Assembly (NCBI GenBank): GCA_043228905.1
Contig: JBHGNT010000007.1
Location: 6,200,001 to 6,264,000, forward strand
Length of the DNA stretch: 64,000 nucleotides
Reading direction: 5' to 3'
Origin: Azolla caroliniana
Lineage: Eukaryota; Polypodiophyta
The position numbers were made by a program, and so were the translations under genes. Shown here piece after piece: positions 41,733-52,696 of this stretch (position 1 is the first letter of the stretch; each line of letters begins with the position of its first letter). The notes beneath the pieces are model-generated. The model saw only the letters and a program-made list of their open reading frames with translations, did not search any database and was not told where the DNA came from.

Positions 41733-43349
41733 TCATATTAGCTTCTTTCCGATTCGGTCTCGTCCGATTGGCTTTCGGTTGGATCGGCTTCCGATTGGAT
41801 TCGTATTCGGCCGAATCGGACTCGGTTGATCAGTTTTTACCGATTCGGCCCCCTTCCGGGTCGGTTTCAATCTATCGGTTTCGGTTTCGGTTGGCTTTCT
41901 TTTCCTCGTTTTCACCGGCCTCGACCGGTTCAACCTCCGACTAAGTCGAATTAGCTTCTTTCCAGATCGGTCTCGTTCGATGGACTTCCAGTTGGAATGA
42001 TTTCCGTCCATGTCGAACTCTCGGATTTTGTCCGGATCCACCTCCGCTTGCTTTAGCTTTCTTTTAGACTGGAATTTCAGACACATCATCTTCCATCCAA
42101 ACCGGCTTCCGACTTTACCTTCCTTGCTGCCATCCCCCGTCTCTCCGGTCTCACGTTGGTTCTCAGATGCAACCGCCAAAGTCTGTAGGATTAGTGCGCA
42201 TGGACCCTCGGTATTATCATCCTCTGTCATTTCAACCATAGCCACCTTCTCAGCTATCTCTCCGTCGTATGAATCGGCTTCGACCTTTGTTTTCTCTCCA
42301 CCACCTTCCGTCTCTTCGGTCTCACGGTGCCTTTCGAACGCAACCGCCGGAGTCTTTGGAATCAGTGGTGGGGAAATCTCAATATGGCCATCCGCCATTG
42401 ATTCGTCCATAGCCACCTTCGATTCGATGTCATCTTTCGTGGCGACCTCCTCAATCAAGTCCTCCTTGCTCTCTTTCACTGCATCAATTATGCAAACATC
42501 AATTATGCTTACCCCTTTTTCACCCGATGTTTCGGACACTTGTATTCCGAAATCTTCTTCTACACTTGGGTTATCGGCCTTATCCTTCATCGTCGTTCTT
42601 TCGCAAGACAAGAGGGTAGCTTGTTTTACACCCTCTTCGGTCGCACCATCATGTTGTATTTCGGCCTTCATATCGGCTCCATCGTTTGTCTTCAATCGAC
42701 CATCCTTCATCGGCCATGTCGTTGACAAGATTCTCATCTTCCTCTCATCATGTCTCCGGCATACCCTTTGGACTTCGGCCCAATCTTTGGTAAGACCATC
42801 CACACCGTCATCGTCTTCGAGTTTGATCCCGATGTCCATCCTTTCTTTTCGATCGATCAATTTTACGAACATTAGGATTTTATCCTCTCCCACCAATCTT
42901 TGTTCCCGCTTCGAGAGTCGAGCAAAACGATGCTCGAACTCTAGGAATACTTGTGTTGCACTCCGGTAGGTCTTCTCCGATGCCACCCATTCGTCGAATT
43001 CTCGCCGATCTTGTCCCTTCGATCTCTTGAAATCATATGCCTCTCGTAAAGCTTCTTCAAAGGACTCCCATGTCGGGTTTTGTTGCCCTATTTTGTGGAT
43101 TCTCTCTTGTAACTCATCTGTGACTACTCGATTGAAGGAAGTCAGTTGCAATCCTTTCGGTATCCCACATCGCATCATCTCAGCCTTGTATTCACATAGA
43201 TAGCGTGACACATCCTTTCTGTCGAATTCCCCGTTTCTTTGCACAAGCCGCGCTACTACCGATTTCATCTCCGACATTGTGCGTTGCTCTTCTTGCATCC
43301 GCTTAATCATCATCATCATCATATTCATCGCTTCTTGTTGATTCTCCAT
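41733..43349 (-). CDS. gag: Gypsy-C1 Gag protein (538 aa, intact)
   Basis: ATG at 43349 (MENQQEAMNMMMMM) follows the primer site; the frame is also open upstream through the LTR end. Residues 1-230 align with the C3 Gag (RLVQRNG, DVSRYL, YKAEM, TSFNRV, QQNPTWESFEEAL, DKILMFVK, DWAEVQRVCRRHDE). From about 260 it is acidic and repetitive, with units such as PLIPKTPAVAFERHRETEE and ALILQTLAVASENQRETGE. The C-terminus is basic and Arg/Lys/Pro-rich with the near-repeat RDRSGKKLI/RDRIGKKLI. There is no CCHC knuckle, so the basic tail may replace it for RNA binding (inference). No stop or frameshift is seen, unlike every full-length gypsy copy here. Confidence 0.9.
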   Translation of the reverse strand: MENQQEAMNMMMMMIKRMQEEQRTMSEMKSVVARLVQRNGEFDRKDVSRYLCEYKAEMMRCGIPKGLQLTSFNRVVTDELQERIHKIGQQNPTWESFEEALREAYDFKRSKGQDRREFDEWVASEKTYRSATQVFLEFEHRFARLSKREQRLVGEDKILMFVKLIDRKERMDIGIKLEDDDGVDGLTKDWAEVQRVCRRHDERKMRILSTTWPMKDGRLKTNDGADMKAEIQHDGATEEGVKQATLLSCERTTMKDKADNPSVEEDFGIQVSETSGEKGVSIIDVCIIDAVKESKEDLIEEVATKDDIESKVAMDESMADGHIEISPPLIPKTPAVAFERHRETEETEGGGEKTKVEADSYDGEIAEKVAMVEMTEDDNTEGPCALILQTLAVASENQRETGETGDGSKEGKVGSRFGWKMMCLKFQSKRKLKQAEVDPDKIREFDMDGNHSNWKSIERDRSGKKLIRLSRRLNRSRPVKTRKRKPTETETDRLKPTRKGAESVKTDQPSPIRPNTNPIGSRSNRKPIGRDRIGKKLI

Positions 43350-43387
43350 CTCCTTACCACCTGCCTTCATGCCGGGTTCACCACTTG

Positions 43388-44234
43388 TGTCGTGCCTTTC
43401 GGCTCCGGATCGTTGCGTGAGTCGGGTGGGAACCACCAGGGTTTTGGACTAGGAGGAAGAAGAATTTGAGGCTAATCTAGTTATGAATATGAATAGATTA
43501 TAAGGAAGAGATATAGAAACTTGTGAATCCCACAAGTATAATTGTTTTAGTTTATCTTAATCGTAGTAATAAATTGAAATAGTTTAGAATAGATTAGAGT
43601 AGATTGAGAAAAGAGATCAAACCTTGTGAATCCCACAAGTATTACGTTAATCAATATTTATGTAAGAATATGAATTTAGATTGAAAGAGATAGATTATAT
43701 AAAACTTCGTGAATCCCACGATTCTATTTTATTATTGGTGTTTTAGGAAATATATCCAATTTCCCAAATATTTCACACACCTATTACATTGTGCTCCCCA
43801 TCCTTATGTAGTGATGAGGGAGTCTTAAGAATCCAAGCTTTTTTTTTCTAACTGTAGACTCCATGCTTTTCCTATAGATAGACTATATGCTTTATCTAAA
43901 GTGATTATGCTTTTTCTAACTTGTGCGTTTTTTATCAACTATAGTGTTCATGCACGCTAGATGTGCATGCGTAGCTTTTTCTTTTAGCGTGTGTTTTTCT
44001 TTTAACTAAAGTTTATCCTAGGTGAAGTAACTTTTCTATGTGGAACATCTATTTTTTAACACTAATGAAATGTTAGTGCAATGGTAAGACATTACATTAT
44101 TAACATGGAGGTGCAAAGTTCAAATCTTGCCCTATGCATGTTGTATATATTTTAATGTTTTCTACTATTTATTCATATTTATTAAATTGGTACTTTATAA
44201 GTTTTTCACGTAGTGTACGAAATACACTACGACA
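43388..44234 (-). repeat. Gypsy-C1 5' LTR (847 bp)
   Basis: It matches 40348-41197 with a few substitutions and small indels, for example in a poly-T run and a TA repeat. The antisense tRNA-like module is at 44080-44140. Confidence 0.93.
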
Positions 44235-44238
44235 ACGT

Positions 44239-45050
44239 CCCTTTTGATTCATCTCCCTTTTGTATACATTTAGTAACTTCGTAATGTTCCTTCCATCAAA
44301 TTAACCCTCGATCTCCATGACATGGTTGACGGCCTTATCCACGCTTGCATCATTGTCCCGAGATCTCATCATTTGCTCGAAGATTATCATCATTCTTTCG
44401 AACTCTCCAACTTGATTGCTTCAGGATGCCATCTCCAAGTATCGGTCGATCCTTGACTTGATCCTTCCTACCGCTTTGTCCACGTTGGGTTCACCACTTA
44501 ATTATGTCATGAAGATCTGTCACTACGTGCGGATCGTGAGGCAGAACCGCCGGGGTTCTTGACCGGAAGGACTTGAAGTTTTCACTAGCTTTAGTGAGAA
44601 AGGAATTAAGATAGATTGAAAGAGAGAGAGAGATTGAGATAAGATAGAACACTTGACTTTAGATTGAACTCTTCACTTTAGATTTGAAGAACAAGATTGA
44701 TACATCAATTGGGTAACGAATTTCTTACTTTTAATTCTCTTGTTTCTTCTTCATCCACTTTGTTATAGATGCCCCCATGCATATGATGCATGTGAGGGTA
44801 CAAGACATGCATACAATGCATGGAATGCATGGAACGCATGTGATGCATGTTTGCCATTTGGCGCTCATGTATTACATGTGATGCATGATAACCATGTCAC
44901 TCAATCAAGCTCTAATATGAGAATTTACATGTAAAAGTATAATGATAGAAAAAATATTTCTAAGGAAATGACTAAACCTAGTGGTAAGTCTATTGCCTCC
45001 TATCTTGGAGGTGCAAGGTTCAAGCTTTGCTTGCATCCCTTTATATACAA
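44239..45050 (-). mobile_element. Gypsy-B2 remnant: Gag N-terminus, primer site, LTR
   Basis: On the minus strand 44505 upward is a B-type LTR whose end reads GCGGATCGTGAGGCAGAACC...CATGACA, matching 15682. The primer-site motif is at 44496-44483. 44480-44239 encodes Gag-like VDKAVNHVMEIEG and FDGRNITKLLNVYKREM with a TAA between them. GCATG-type repeats lie at 44790-44885 and a tRNA-like module at 44975-45030. The outer edge of the LTR was not found; it fades before 45110. Confidence 0.6.
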
Positions 45051-45382
45051 ACTTTTACTAGGTTTTTTTAGCCTAGACATTTTTTTGTTTCACACCGAAA
45101 TCATCGCGATCAACCTGTTTGATCGATCCGTCTATCCGATCCATGTGGTCCGCATCCGACCCGGTGATCCGGTCTATCCAGTCCGGTTCCGGTTCCGTCG
45201 TCGTCCGGTGCCGGTGTCGGTTCCAGCTCCGTCATCGTTTGTCTATCTAGTTCCTTCGTCGTCCATCCGTCCGGTTCCGGTTCCGTCGCTGTCCGTATGT
45301 CGGGTTCCGTCGCCATCCGTCCGTCCGGTTCCGGCTTCGTCCAAAACACTATTTGAATAACTTGGCCGCATCCATTCGTTAG
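45051..45382. repeat. Low-complexity TCCGGTTCCG region
   Basis: No gene recognised. 45120-45350 is made of imperfect repeats of CCGTCCGGTTCCG and GATCCG-type words. Open frames through it are simple products of the repeat. The sequence switches abruptly to Gypsy-C pol at about 45383. Confidence 0.5.
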
Positions 45383-47404
45383 AAGATGTGCACCTAATAC
45401 TCTCCAGAGAGAAATCGGCATTCAGACAAGAAGAGATATTGGTAGTCGGACATCTATGTGGGCCCTACGGCCGAAGACCGTCACCAGTCAAGATCGATGT
45501 GATTCAAGCTATGAAAGAAATATGCGAATCACAATCCAAAGTCTGTAGATTTCTTGGTGCATGTGCATTTTATCACATATGGATTTCGCACTATGCACAT
45601 ATGGCGAACCCATTCTATCACTTACTGCGGAAGGGTAAGAAGTTCAAATAGAGGCCGGAACATACCAAAGCCATGAAGAAGATCAAGAAAACACTACGGA
45701 GGGCAGAAGCACTTAAGAAGCCAAACTATGACCGACCGATCATAGTGATGGTTGATACAAGTCCAGTCGGGATCGGATGGGTCATCAACCAAGTTGACTC
45801 CCATGGTTCGCGATATCCGATCCGATTCGGAGCAAAACTTCTGAACGAAAGGCAACGCGGATATGCACAAGTTAAAAGAGAATTATGGGGAGTCGTGTTG
45901 GCGATAAAATCAGATCGAGATTATTTGATCAGAGCCAAAGTAGTGATCGAAACAGATTGTCTTCCGATACTTGGGATGATGCGGTGTTGTACGATACCGG
46001 ATATGCCTATGCTAAGATGGATTGCATATGTAAAATCACTTAATTCGGAGGTACGACACATCTCCGGAAAAGACAACACGGTAGCAGATATGCTGTCAAG
46101 GGCACAGTTCGGAGACGACATAGCCGAATCCGATAATTCCGAAAACTACTTTACTTCAAAGCACATATGCCGGGTGAACATAATCCGAGAATTTTGGGAA
46201 GCCAAATACGAGGAGAAAGCCTGATGATCGGGAAGGTGCTACAAGAAATCGAGGAATCATTGAACAATATGGAAAAGAGAGACGAGATCAGAAGTAAGAA
46301 GCGACAAGTTCGGAAGTTCTTCTTGAACAATGGATTAATCTGGAGCGAGCCAAAAAGACCAGATGGCATACCACTGCGGGTATTTAGAACAAAAGAGCAA
46401 CGAAATCGAATAATATCTTAATTTCACGAATCTTATTGGGCTGGACATTGGGGAACATGGGCAACATTTGCGAAGATCAAGCAAAAATATTGGTGGAAGA
46501 ATATGTACAAACATGTAGCAGAATTCACAGGAAGTTGCGAGAAATGCCAAATCTACTCCGGAGTTCGACACTGAGATGAATTACATCCGACATTCTCATC
46601 GACAATCAACTTCAAATGGATGGTCGACATTGTGGCCATGCCAACCGGGATCAGACAAAAGAAGTACTTGGTATTAGCCCGTGAAGATTTGACGAACCAA
46701 GTAGAAGGTCGGGCGCTACAAAGGAAAACATGTTCTGCAGTATGCCAATTTCTCTTGGAAGAAGTCTTCTGCATGTACGGGTGCGTAGGACAAGTGATTG
46801 CGGATCGGGGAGAACTTGACTCTGATAAAGCTCGGGAATTTTTCGCCAAAAATGGAGTATGGTTAACACTAACCATGACATACAATTCAGAACCCAACGG
46901 GAAGAGATGAGTCGGGAAGAACTACTAGTGGTTCTTATACGACAACTACAGAGAAGACCAGAAGACATAACGGAAGCAATACGCTGACAACAAGAAACGC
47001 GGTTCTGGAACAAAAGTCGATTCAACACTTTCTATGACCACGGAAGATTGAAGAAGGAGATTGGGTGATAATCTATGACAGCACTTTGGATCATCAACAC
47101 ACAACGATTCGGAAATTCGGTAAAAGGTGGTTCGGACCATATGAAGTTCGGAAATTTTTCGACAACGGAACCTACCAACTAAGTGAGTTCGATGGAATGA
47201 CACTACGGGCGCCTATAGCGGGGAAACGGGTGAAGATTTTCAAGAAGTGAACTGAGGATGAACCCTATGTGACCTTAGACAAGACCGTCAGCGAGGAGCA
47301 ATTGGACAAAGATCACGGTGGTGTGGAAAGCGAAGAAAGTGGGTTAGAATTGATAATCGACATAAGGGGGGAATTCAAGAGTGCTATGGATGAAGGAGAA
47401 TAAT
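45383..47404 (+). pseudogene. pol: Gypsy-C2 pol remnant: RT end, RNase H, deleted integrase
   Basis: It begins inside the RT (SREKSAFRQEEILVVGHLCGPYGRRPS), aligning with C3 at 62755. RNase H motifs are VDTSPVGIGW, ETDCLPILGM and DNTVADMLSR. The integrase keeps HESYWAGHWGTW, CEKCQ, FKWMVDIVAMP and IADRGELD. The stretch between PNGK and SREELL is deleted, removing the catalytic Glu and its surroundings. GKRWFGPYEV, the GPY module, remains at the end. Lesions: TAG near 45649 (Trp in C3), a one-base deletion near 46217, and stops near 46419, 46573 and 46985. This is a dead copy, truncated at the 5' side. Confidence 0.85.
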
Positions 47405-47458
47405 AGGCATCGGAATTTCGGCACATACTAGAGGATGTGCAGGTTCGGAGGGGGCGAG

Positions 47459-47921
47459 TGTCATAGTGTAATTCACATAGTGGAAAAGGGGCTGAGTGGG
47501 GATCTCACGTTTTGAGAGGACGAAGTGCTATCGGACTGGGAACCGAACTCTCTGCCCCACCGCCGTTGTTGTTTCTGCAAGGATTTTGGGTTAAGTTGAT
47601 TGCCTCTACTATGTGAAAGCTCGTGTGCTTCCAGTAGAGGCTCCATTGCGTATTTTGTTACCCCGTACGAGATGTACAGAGAGTCAAGTGTGATGAGCGA
47701 GGGTCGAATGTTATCATGATGTTGTTGTGTATGTGTAGGGGGCATAAATGTAATTGTGAGTCTATACGTATGTGAACACATGCACACGTGTGTGCATGTG
47801 GATGGATACGAGAAGGTGTGAGTGAGTGTCCAGTATGAATGCTCGAGGGGGCTTACACCCCTATGTATCTACCCCCTCTTGTACTATTTAACCCCTTATG
47901 GGGAATGAATGAAACATATAA

Positions 47922-47967
<46 letters not shown>

Positions 47968-48386
47968 ACATAATTCTCTCTCTCTCTCTCTCCCCTTACG
48001 TTGAACCCCCTTGGGAGGGGGGTGGAGCCATTCTAGGCACCACCCCCCCACCCCTCAATGCTTGTGTTGTTCTTCATGATCTCTCACCATCATCATCACA
48101 CATACATTATCAATCTACCATGCTTGTTAACCCTATTCTTATCTTTATCATTATCATCATTAACCCTAACCCTAAAACCTACAACATATTTCAGTGCGTG
48201 TGTTTGTTTGGGTGGAGTCTGTCACTGGCTTGCCGGTTGTAACATTGCAAGCTCTGTAATCTATACTGATTTGGAATTGATTCTCTCGTTTCTGTCTCTC
48301 TATGTTTTCTGTGAACCTCTCTCCTCCTCGGTTCAAGGCCCCTGCGGTCCCGCCTTATTTCATACGCGAAAGCGTAACAACACGAA
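47459..48386 (+). repeat. Gypsy-C2 3' LTR (about 928 bp)
   Basis: The polypurine tract GGAGGGGGCGAG ends at 47458 and the LTR starts TGTCATAGTG. GGACGAAGTGCTATCGGAC occurs at 47519, only 60 bases in, with no TATA box between, so the U3 looks shortened. A CT microsatellite lies at 47930-47990, with CCTAACCCTAA near 48165. The end near AACAACACGA is by analogy with other gypsy LTR ends and is approximate. Confidence 0.75.
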
Positions 48387-48578
48387 AATGGCATACCATG
48401 TTGCAATGCATCATTAAACATATCGCTTATCCATACATGTGTTTCCTTTCCCGTCCATTTGAGCATTTACGCCTTTATACATTGAAGATCGCTTGCCTTT
48501 CGAGAGGCCAATTTCTTAAGTCCTATGCATATATCTTCAATTGTAAAGAAGGGATGCATATGTGAAAGAGAACCATAA
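48387..48578. other. 192 bp with nothing recognised
   Basis: AT-rich sequence between the C2 LTR and the copia-4 LTR. There is no frame longer than chance and no repeat shared with the rest of the window. It may be older host or element sequence. Confidence 0.4.
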
Positions 48579-49300
48579 TGACAGGAACTAGACGCTCCCG
48601 ATCCACAACGCTCGGCCACAACCGAGTCTAAAATCAAACACAGAAAACGGGTAATGAAACGCACGACACAAAGGAGAGAAGAGTACACGGGATGTTTAAC
48701 GTGGAAAACCCTGAGAGGGAAAAACCACGGGAGTCCACAGGCTCCAAACTATCACTATATCACAATGATTACAATAGTGAGCTCACGGAGGCAACGACCT
48801 CGTGCTCACGATCTTCGCCACAGACGGCGGTTACAACAGAGGCAACAACCTCTCTCTCTCTCTCTGTACACTGTTACGCGCTCTCTAGTCTTGCACCAAC
48901 AAGAAATGACAACATCTCATCTTCTCTATTTGCCCTAAGTCATATTTATAGTAATATGACTTTTCGGCTATTTACAAATATAGCCCCGATGGACTCTTAG
49001 AAACATATTTACAAATATGTCCCTTCATCCGGTGAGCACTTCTCACCGGGCCTTCACCATCCAACTCTTGTCGGGTACTCCTCATCCGGTTCTCACCGGT
49101 TCTTCCGTAGCCGGGTACTTGTCATCTGGCGCTTGCCTAATACACCACATCTGGTTCTCACCGGGTCTTCCGTTGCGGGGTACTTGTCATCCGGTTCTCA
49201 CCGGGTCTTCCGTAGCGGGGTACTCGTCATCCGGCGCTTGCCGGGTACACCACATCCGGTTCTCAGCGGGTCTTCCGTTGCAGGGTACTCCACATCCGGT
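48579..49300 (-). repeat. Copia-4 3' LTR, joined to RT by deletion
   Basis: It holds CGGCCACAACCGAG, the GGAAAAACCACGGG block, a short CT run (48851-48864), GTTTGCC-type CCCTAAGTC/TATTTATAG, and repeats of CCGGTTCTCACCGG at 49030-49300. The left end TGACAGG is a guess for a decayed TGTTGGG. At about 49300 it runs directly into RT sequence, so the inner LTR end, polypurine tract and RNase H have been deleted. Confidence 0.75.
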
Positions 49301-51948
49301 TTCGGCCTTTCGTCCTCGGGCTTTGCTTACCGGATAACCTGCAGTTTGCCGGGAGTGTCGATCCAACCGGTTTTGCTTCTAACATGTTGAACCGTTGAAG
49401 CACCTTTGTCACGTATTTCTCCTGTGACAGCCACAACTGCTTCGTTGGACGGTTCAAGATGATATGCATCCCCAACATCTGTCTTGTCGGACCCAAGTCT
49501 TTCATTCCAAAGGTTCGATTGAGAGCCTTCTTCAGCATTCGTATTTTGGCTTGGTCTCATCCGACGATCAACATGTCGTCCACGTACAGGAAGTCGCCTC
49601 CTTCGAACTTCTTCACAAACACGCAATGATCGGCCTGCGTCTTGTGGTATCCTTGATCGGTCATGAAGGAGTCGAACTTCCGGTACCATTGTCGGGGAGC
49701 CTGCTTCAGTTCGTACAGGCTCTTCTTCAATCGGCATACCAGGTGCTCCTTCCCTTTCTCCACAAATCCTTCCGGTTGCTGCATGTAGATCTCCTCTTCA
49801 AGGTCACCGTGAAGGAATGCCGTCTTCATGTCCAATTGCTCTACCTCGAGGTCCATGCTTGCCGCTATACTCAGCACCGTCCGAATATAGGTCATCTTTA
49901 CTACCGGGGAAAATATCTCGTCGAAGTCCACACCCTTCTTTTGTTGGAAACCCTTCACCACGATCCTGGCTTTGTATCTCGGGGGGTTGCCGGCATCTCC
50001 CGGTTTCAACTTGTACACCCACTTGTTTCGGAGTGCCCGCTTCCCTTTCGACAACTCCACCAATTCGTACGTATGGTTCTCATGCAGGGAATCCATATCA
50101 TCCTGCATGGCACATAACCATTTGCGGTTGTGGGTGTCGTCCTTCGCTTCTTCGAAGCTTTCCGGCTCTCCCTCATCGGTCAGCAGCACATGCTCTGCAT
50201 CCGGAAATCTCCGGGGGGGCCTTCTCTCTCTTAGAGGATATCTCTGTCTTTGGCTTTCGGCAACCGGCTCCTCTATTTGATCTTCATCCGAATCCGATTC
50301 GAGGTATTGGCCGGTTCCGGTTCCAGCTTCCTCTACTTCTTCTTCTGCCGGTTCGGTATCCTCACCGTAACCGACTGGTTCCTCGAGTGCTAAGTGGTCT
50401 CTTGCCGGTTGGGTCTGCTCATCGTAGAATTGATCCTTACCGGTCGACTCGGAGTTCATTACCTTCTTCTCCGACTCCCAGTCGGTGAGCGTCTTGTCCT
50501 CCATGAAGATAATATCTCGACTCCGGAATACCTTCTTGTCGACCGGGTCCCACACTTTGTAGCCGAACTCATCGTCACCGTAACCGAGGAATATGCATGG
50601 CCGGGTCTTTGGATCTAACTTTCCTCTCCGGTCCTTAGCTACATGCACATACGTGAGACACCCGAACACCTTCAGATGCCGGTAGGACACTTCCTTATCG
50701 GTCCACACCATCTGCGGCATGTCTCCGTCCAAGGGTACTGAGGGTGATCTGTTTATCATATACGTCGTTGTCGACAGCGCCTTAGCCCAAAACGTCTTGG
50801 GTAATTTTGCATGCGCCAACATACTCCGGACCCTCTCCAATATGGTCTGGTTCATCCTCTCGGCCAGCCCGTTTAGTTCCGGCGTCTTCGGCACGGTAAA
50901 TTCGAGCCGGATTCCCTTCCAGCGGCAGTACTCCTCAAACTGCCCCCGGTATTCTCCTCCGTTATCTGCTCGAACCAACTTCAGCTTCCGGCCGGTTTCT
51001 CTTTCCACTCTCGTGTGGAGCTCTTTGAAGACGGATAGCACCTGATCCTTCGTCTTCAACGGTGAGGTTGTCGTCTGCAAGCCTCTTCATCCCCTTCTCA
51101 CTCATGTGACACAACCTTTTGTGCCACAGCTCACCGGCGGTGTCGGATGCCACGTTCACTTCCTCCGGACATAACCGGGCATTCATCAAGTACAACGTGT
51201 TTAACATCTAGGCCTGAGCCACAATCAGGCTTCCTTTGCTGAACTTCACAACACCGTTCCGGATGCTACCCGTGTAGCCTTCATCATCTAGCCGACCGAC
51301 TGATATCAGGTTCAGACGAACCTCCGAAACGTGTCGGACATCCTTCAATAGCATCTTGCATCCGGTTGGAGTTGTCAACCACACGTCTCTTATGCCGACA
51401 ATTCGGCATGTACCTTCATTCCCCATCTGGACACAGCCGTGATCACCGGCTGAGTACGATGAGAAGCATTTCCGGTCAGGGGTAAGGTGGAACAACGCTC
51501 CGGGGTCGACCACCCAGGTCATCTCGTCGCCGGCAAGGTTTATCTCACTCTCCTTAGTGATGAGCATCAACTCTTCTTCGCTTACCGCGATTGTCGTCGT
51601 TCCCTTTCGGTTCGTTCCCCTCCAGTCCGGTGTCTGCTTCGAATCGGTACCGTCAATTTCCTTGTCTTTCCGGAAATGCCAACAGTTCTTCTGGAAGTGT
51701 CCCGGCTTGCCGCAATAGAAGCAAGTAGGGCTCCCTCTTGACTTTGACCGTGTCCCCTACTTTTCCCGGTTCTGGGGGCTACGGTTCCTTTGTCTTCCGC
51801 GTTCCGATTCAGTAAGGAGCGCTTTGGAGTCGGAGCTCGTATCCTTATCTTTTCGATGCGCCTCCTCATCTAGCAAGCTCGACTTCACTCTTGCTAGGGA
51901 TAACCGTTTCCCTTCCGGCCCGGCGTTGCCCAAAGTGACAACCAACGT
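49301..51948 (-). pseudogene. gag-pol: Copia-4 Gag-Pol remnant, internally deleted
   Basis: From right to left: the end of Gag (LSLARVKSSLLDEEAHRKDK), a CCHC knuckle with all ligands (CFYCGKPGHFQKNC), protease, part of the integrase HHCC region, a deletion at about 51063 that removes the segment between RLADDNL and SPLKTKDQV, the integrase core (RADNGGEY; PELNGLAERMNQT), and RT with YVDDMLIVG. Four residues before YVDD are missing. TGA follows IVG (49557). The protease site reads VVDPGALFHLT: the catalytic D-S-G is D-P-G. RNase H is lost by the deletion at 49300. Gypsy-A2 interrupts Gag at 51948, and the rest of Gag lies beyond the window. Confidence 0.85.
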
Positions 51949-52546
51949 TGTCGTGAAGAAAACCGTCCCCAGGCGCAAACCATGTATGGTGTGTGTGGAC
52001 TGGCCCTTACAAGTGGGCACGCCCCTTGTTGTATAGTGGATAGGTAGGCACAAAGGTCAAATCCTAGGTAGCAATATTCTATAGGGGAAATCGAGGAGTA
52101 TCTCTGTCCGAAAGGACAGAGAATTAATGTGATGTAAACGGGTGAAACGGCCTCCCTCCTTGAGCTATAAAAGAGAGGGAGACGGGGGAGAGAAGGTATC
52201 GCGCGCTAGAAGGGACGAAGTGCTGTCGGACTGGGACCGAGCTCTTCTTCTCTGTCGTTCTCCATAGCTTTCTTTTGGGAAGGTTCTCAGGAGGCTGATC
52301 CTGCTCCGTGGAACGCCCGTGTGCTTCCGGCAGAATCTCCATCTTGATCTCCAGTGTGCGTGGGTGATCAGGCGCCAGCATCCATCTTGCCGACCTGATC
52401 GGTTGTAACCGTTCGAGTCGTTTGCATACATACAAATACATACACATATTTATATACATACGCTAGCGTTCTCAACTCGTGTCTCCTGTGTTGTTGGGCC
52501 GCGTTCCCGTGCGCTTCTTTGTCTATACGTGTGTGAGCGTCTCTCG

Positions 52547-52580
<34 letters not shown>

Positions 52581-52653
52581 TCTCACCTATTCCTCGGTCC
52601 AAGACCCCATTGGTCCCGCCTTGTTCTCCACACACTCGCGTACCAACGCGACA
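51949..52653 (+). repeat. Gypsy-A2 5' LTR (705 bp)
   Basis: TGTCGTGAAG to CAACGCGACA. TATAAAAG is at 52166-52173 with flanking CCTCCCTCC/GAGGGAGA, GGACGAAGTGCTGTCGGAC at 52213, and a CT microsatellite at 52553-52580. The left flank ACGT (51945-51948) agrees with the undisturbed site in copia-1 near 14425. Confidence 0.92.
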
Positions 52654-52696
52654 TATTTGGTGAACCCGAAGTGAAGAGGCGGCAGAGGAGTAGAAG

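Larger units (their letters stand above)
40348..44234 (-). mobile_element. Gypsy-C1, gag-only LTR retrotransposon (3887 bp)
   Basis: Both LTRs, a perfect ACGT duplication (40344-40347, 44235-44238), the primer-site motif (43368-43383) and the polypurine tract GGAGGGGGCGAG (about 41198-41215, minus) are all present, and the LTRs are nearly identical. The internal region of 2.2 kb has only a gag frame and lacks protease, RT, RNase H and integrase. This matches the class called TR-GAG in plants. The related full element C3 (58639) could supply the enzymes. Confidence 0.93.

Noticed and set aside
42010-42969. 319-codon plus-strand frame, Ser/Thr-rich
   Set aside because: It is the antisense of the real Gypsy-C1 Gag on the minus strand and ends without any recognisable motif.
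45110-45421. 103-codon minus-strand frame with TEPDG repeats
   Set aside because: Simple-sequence translation of the TCCGGTTCCG repeats.
48150-48185. Interstitial telomere repeat
   Set aside because: Only about two CCCTAAC units are present; too short to call.
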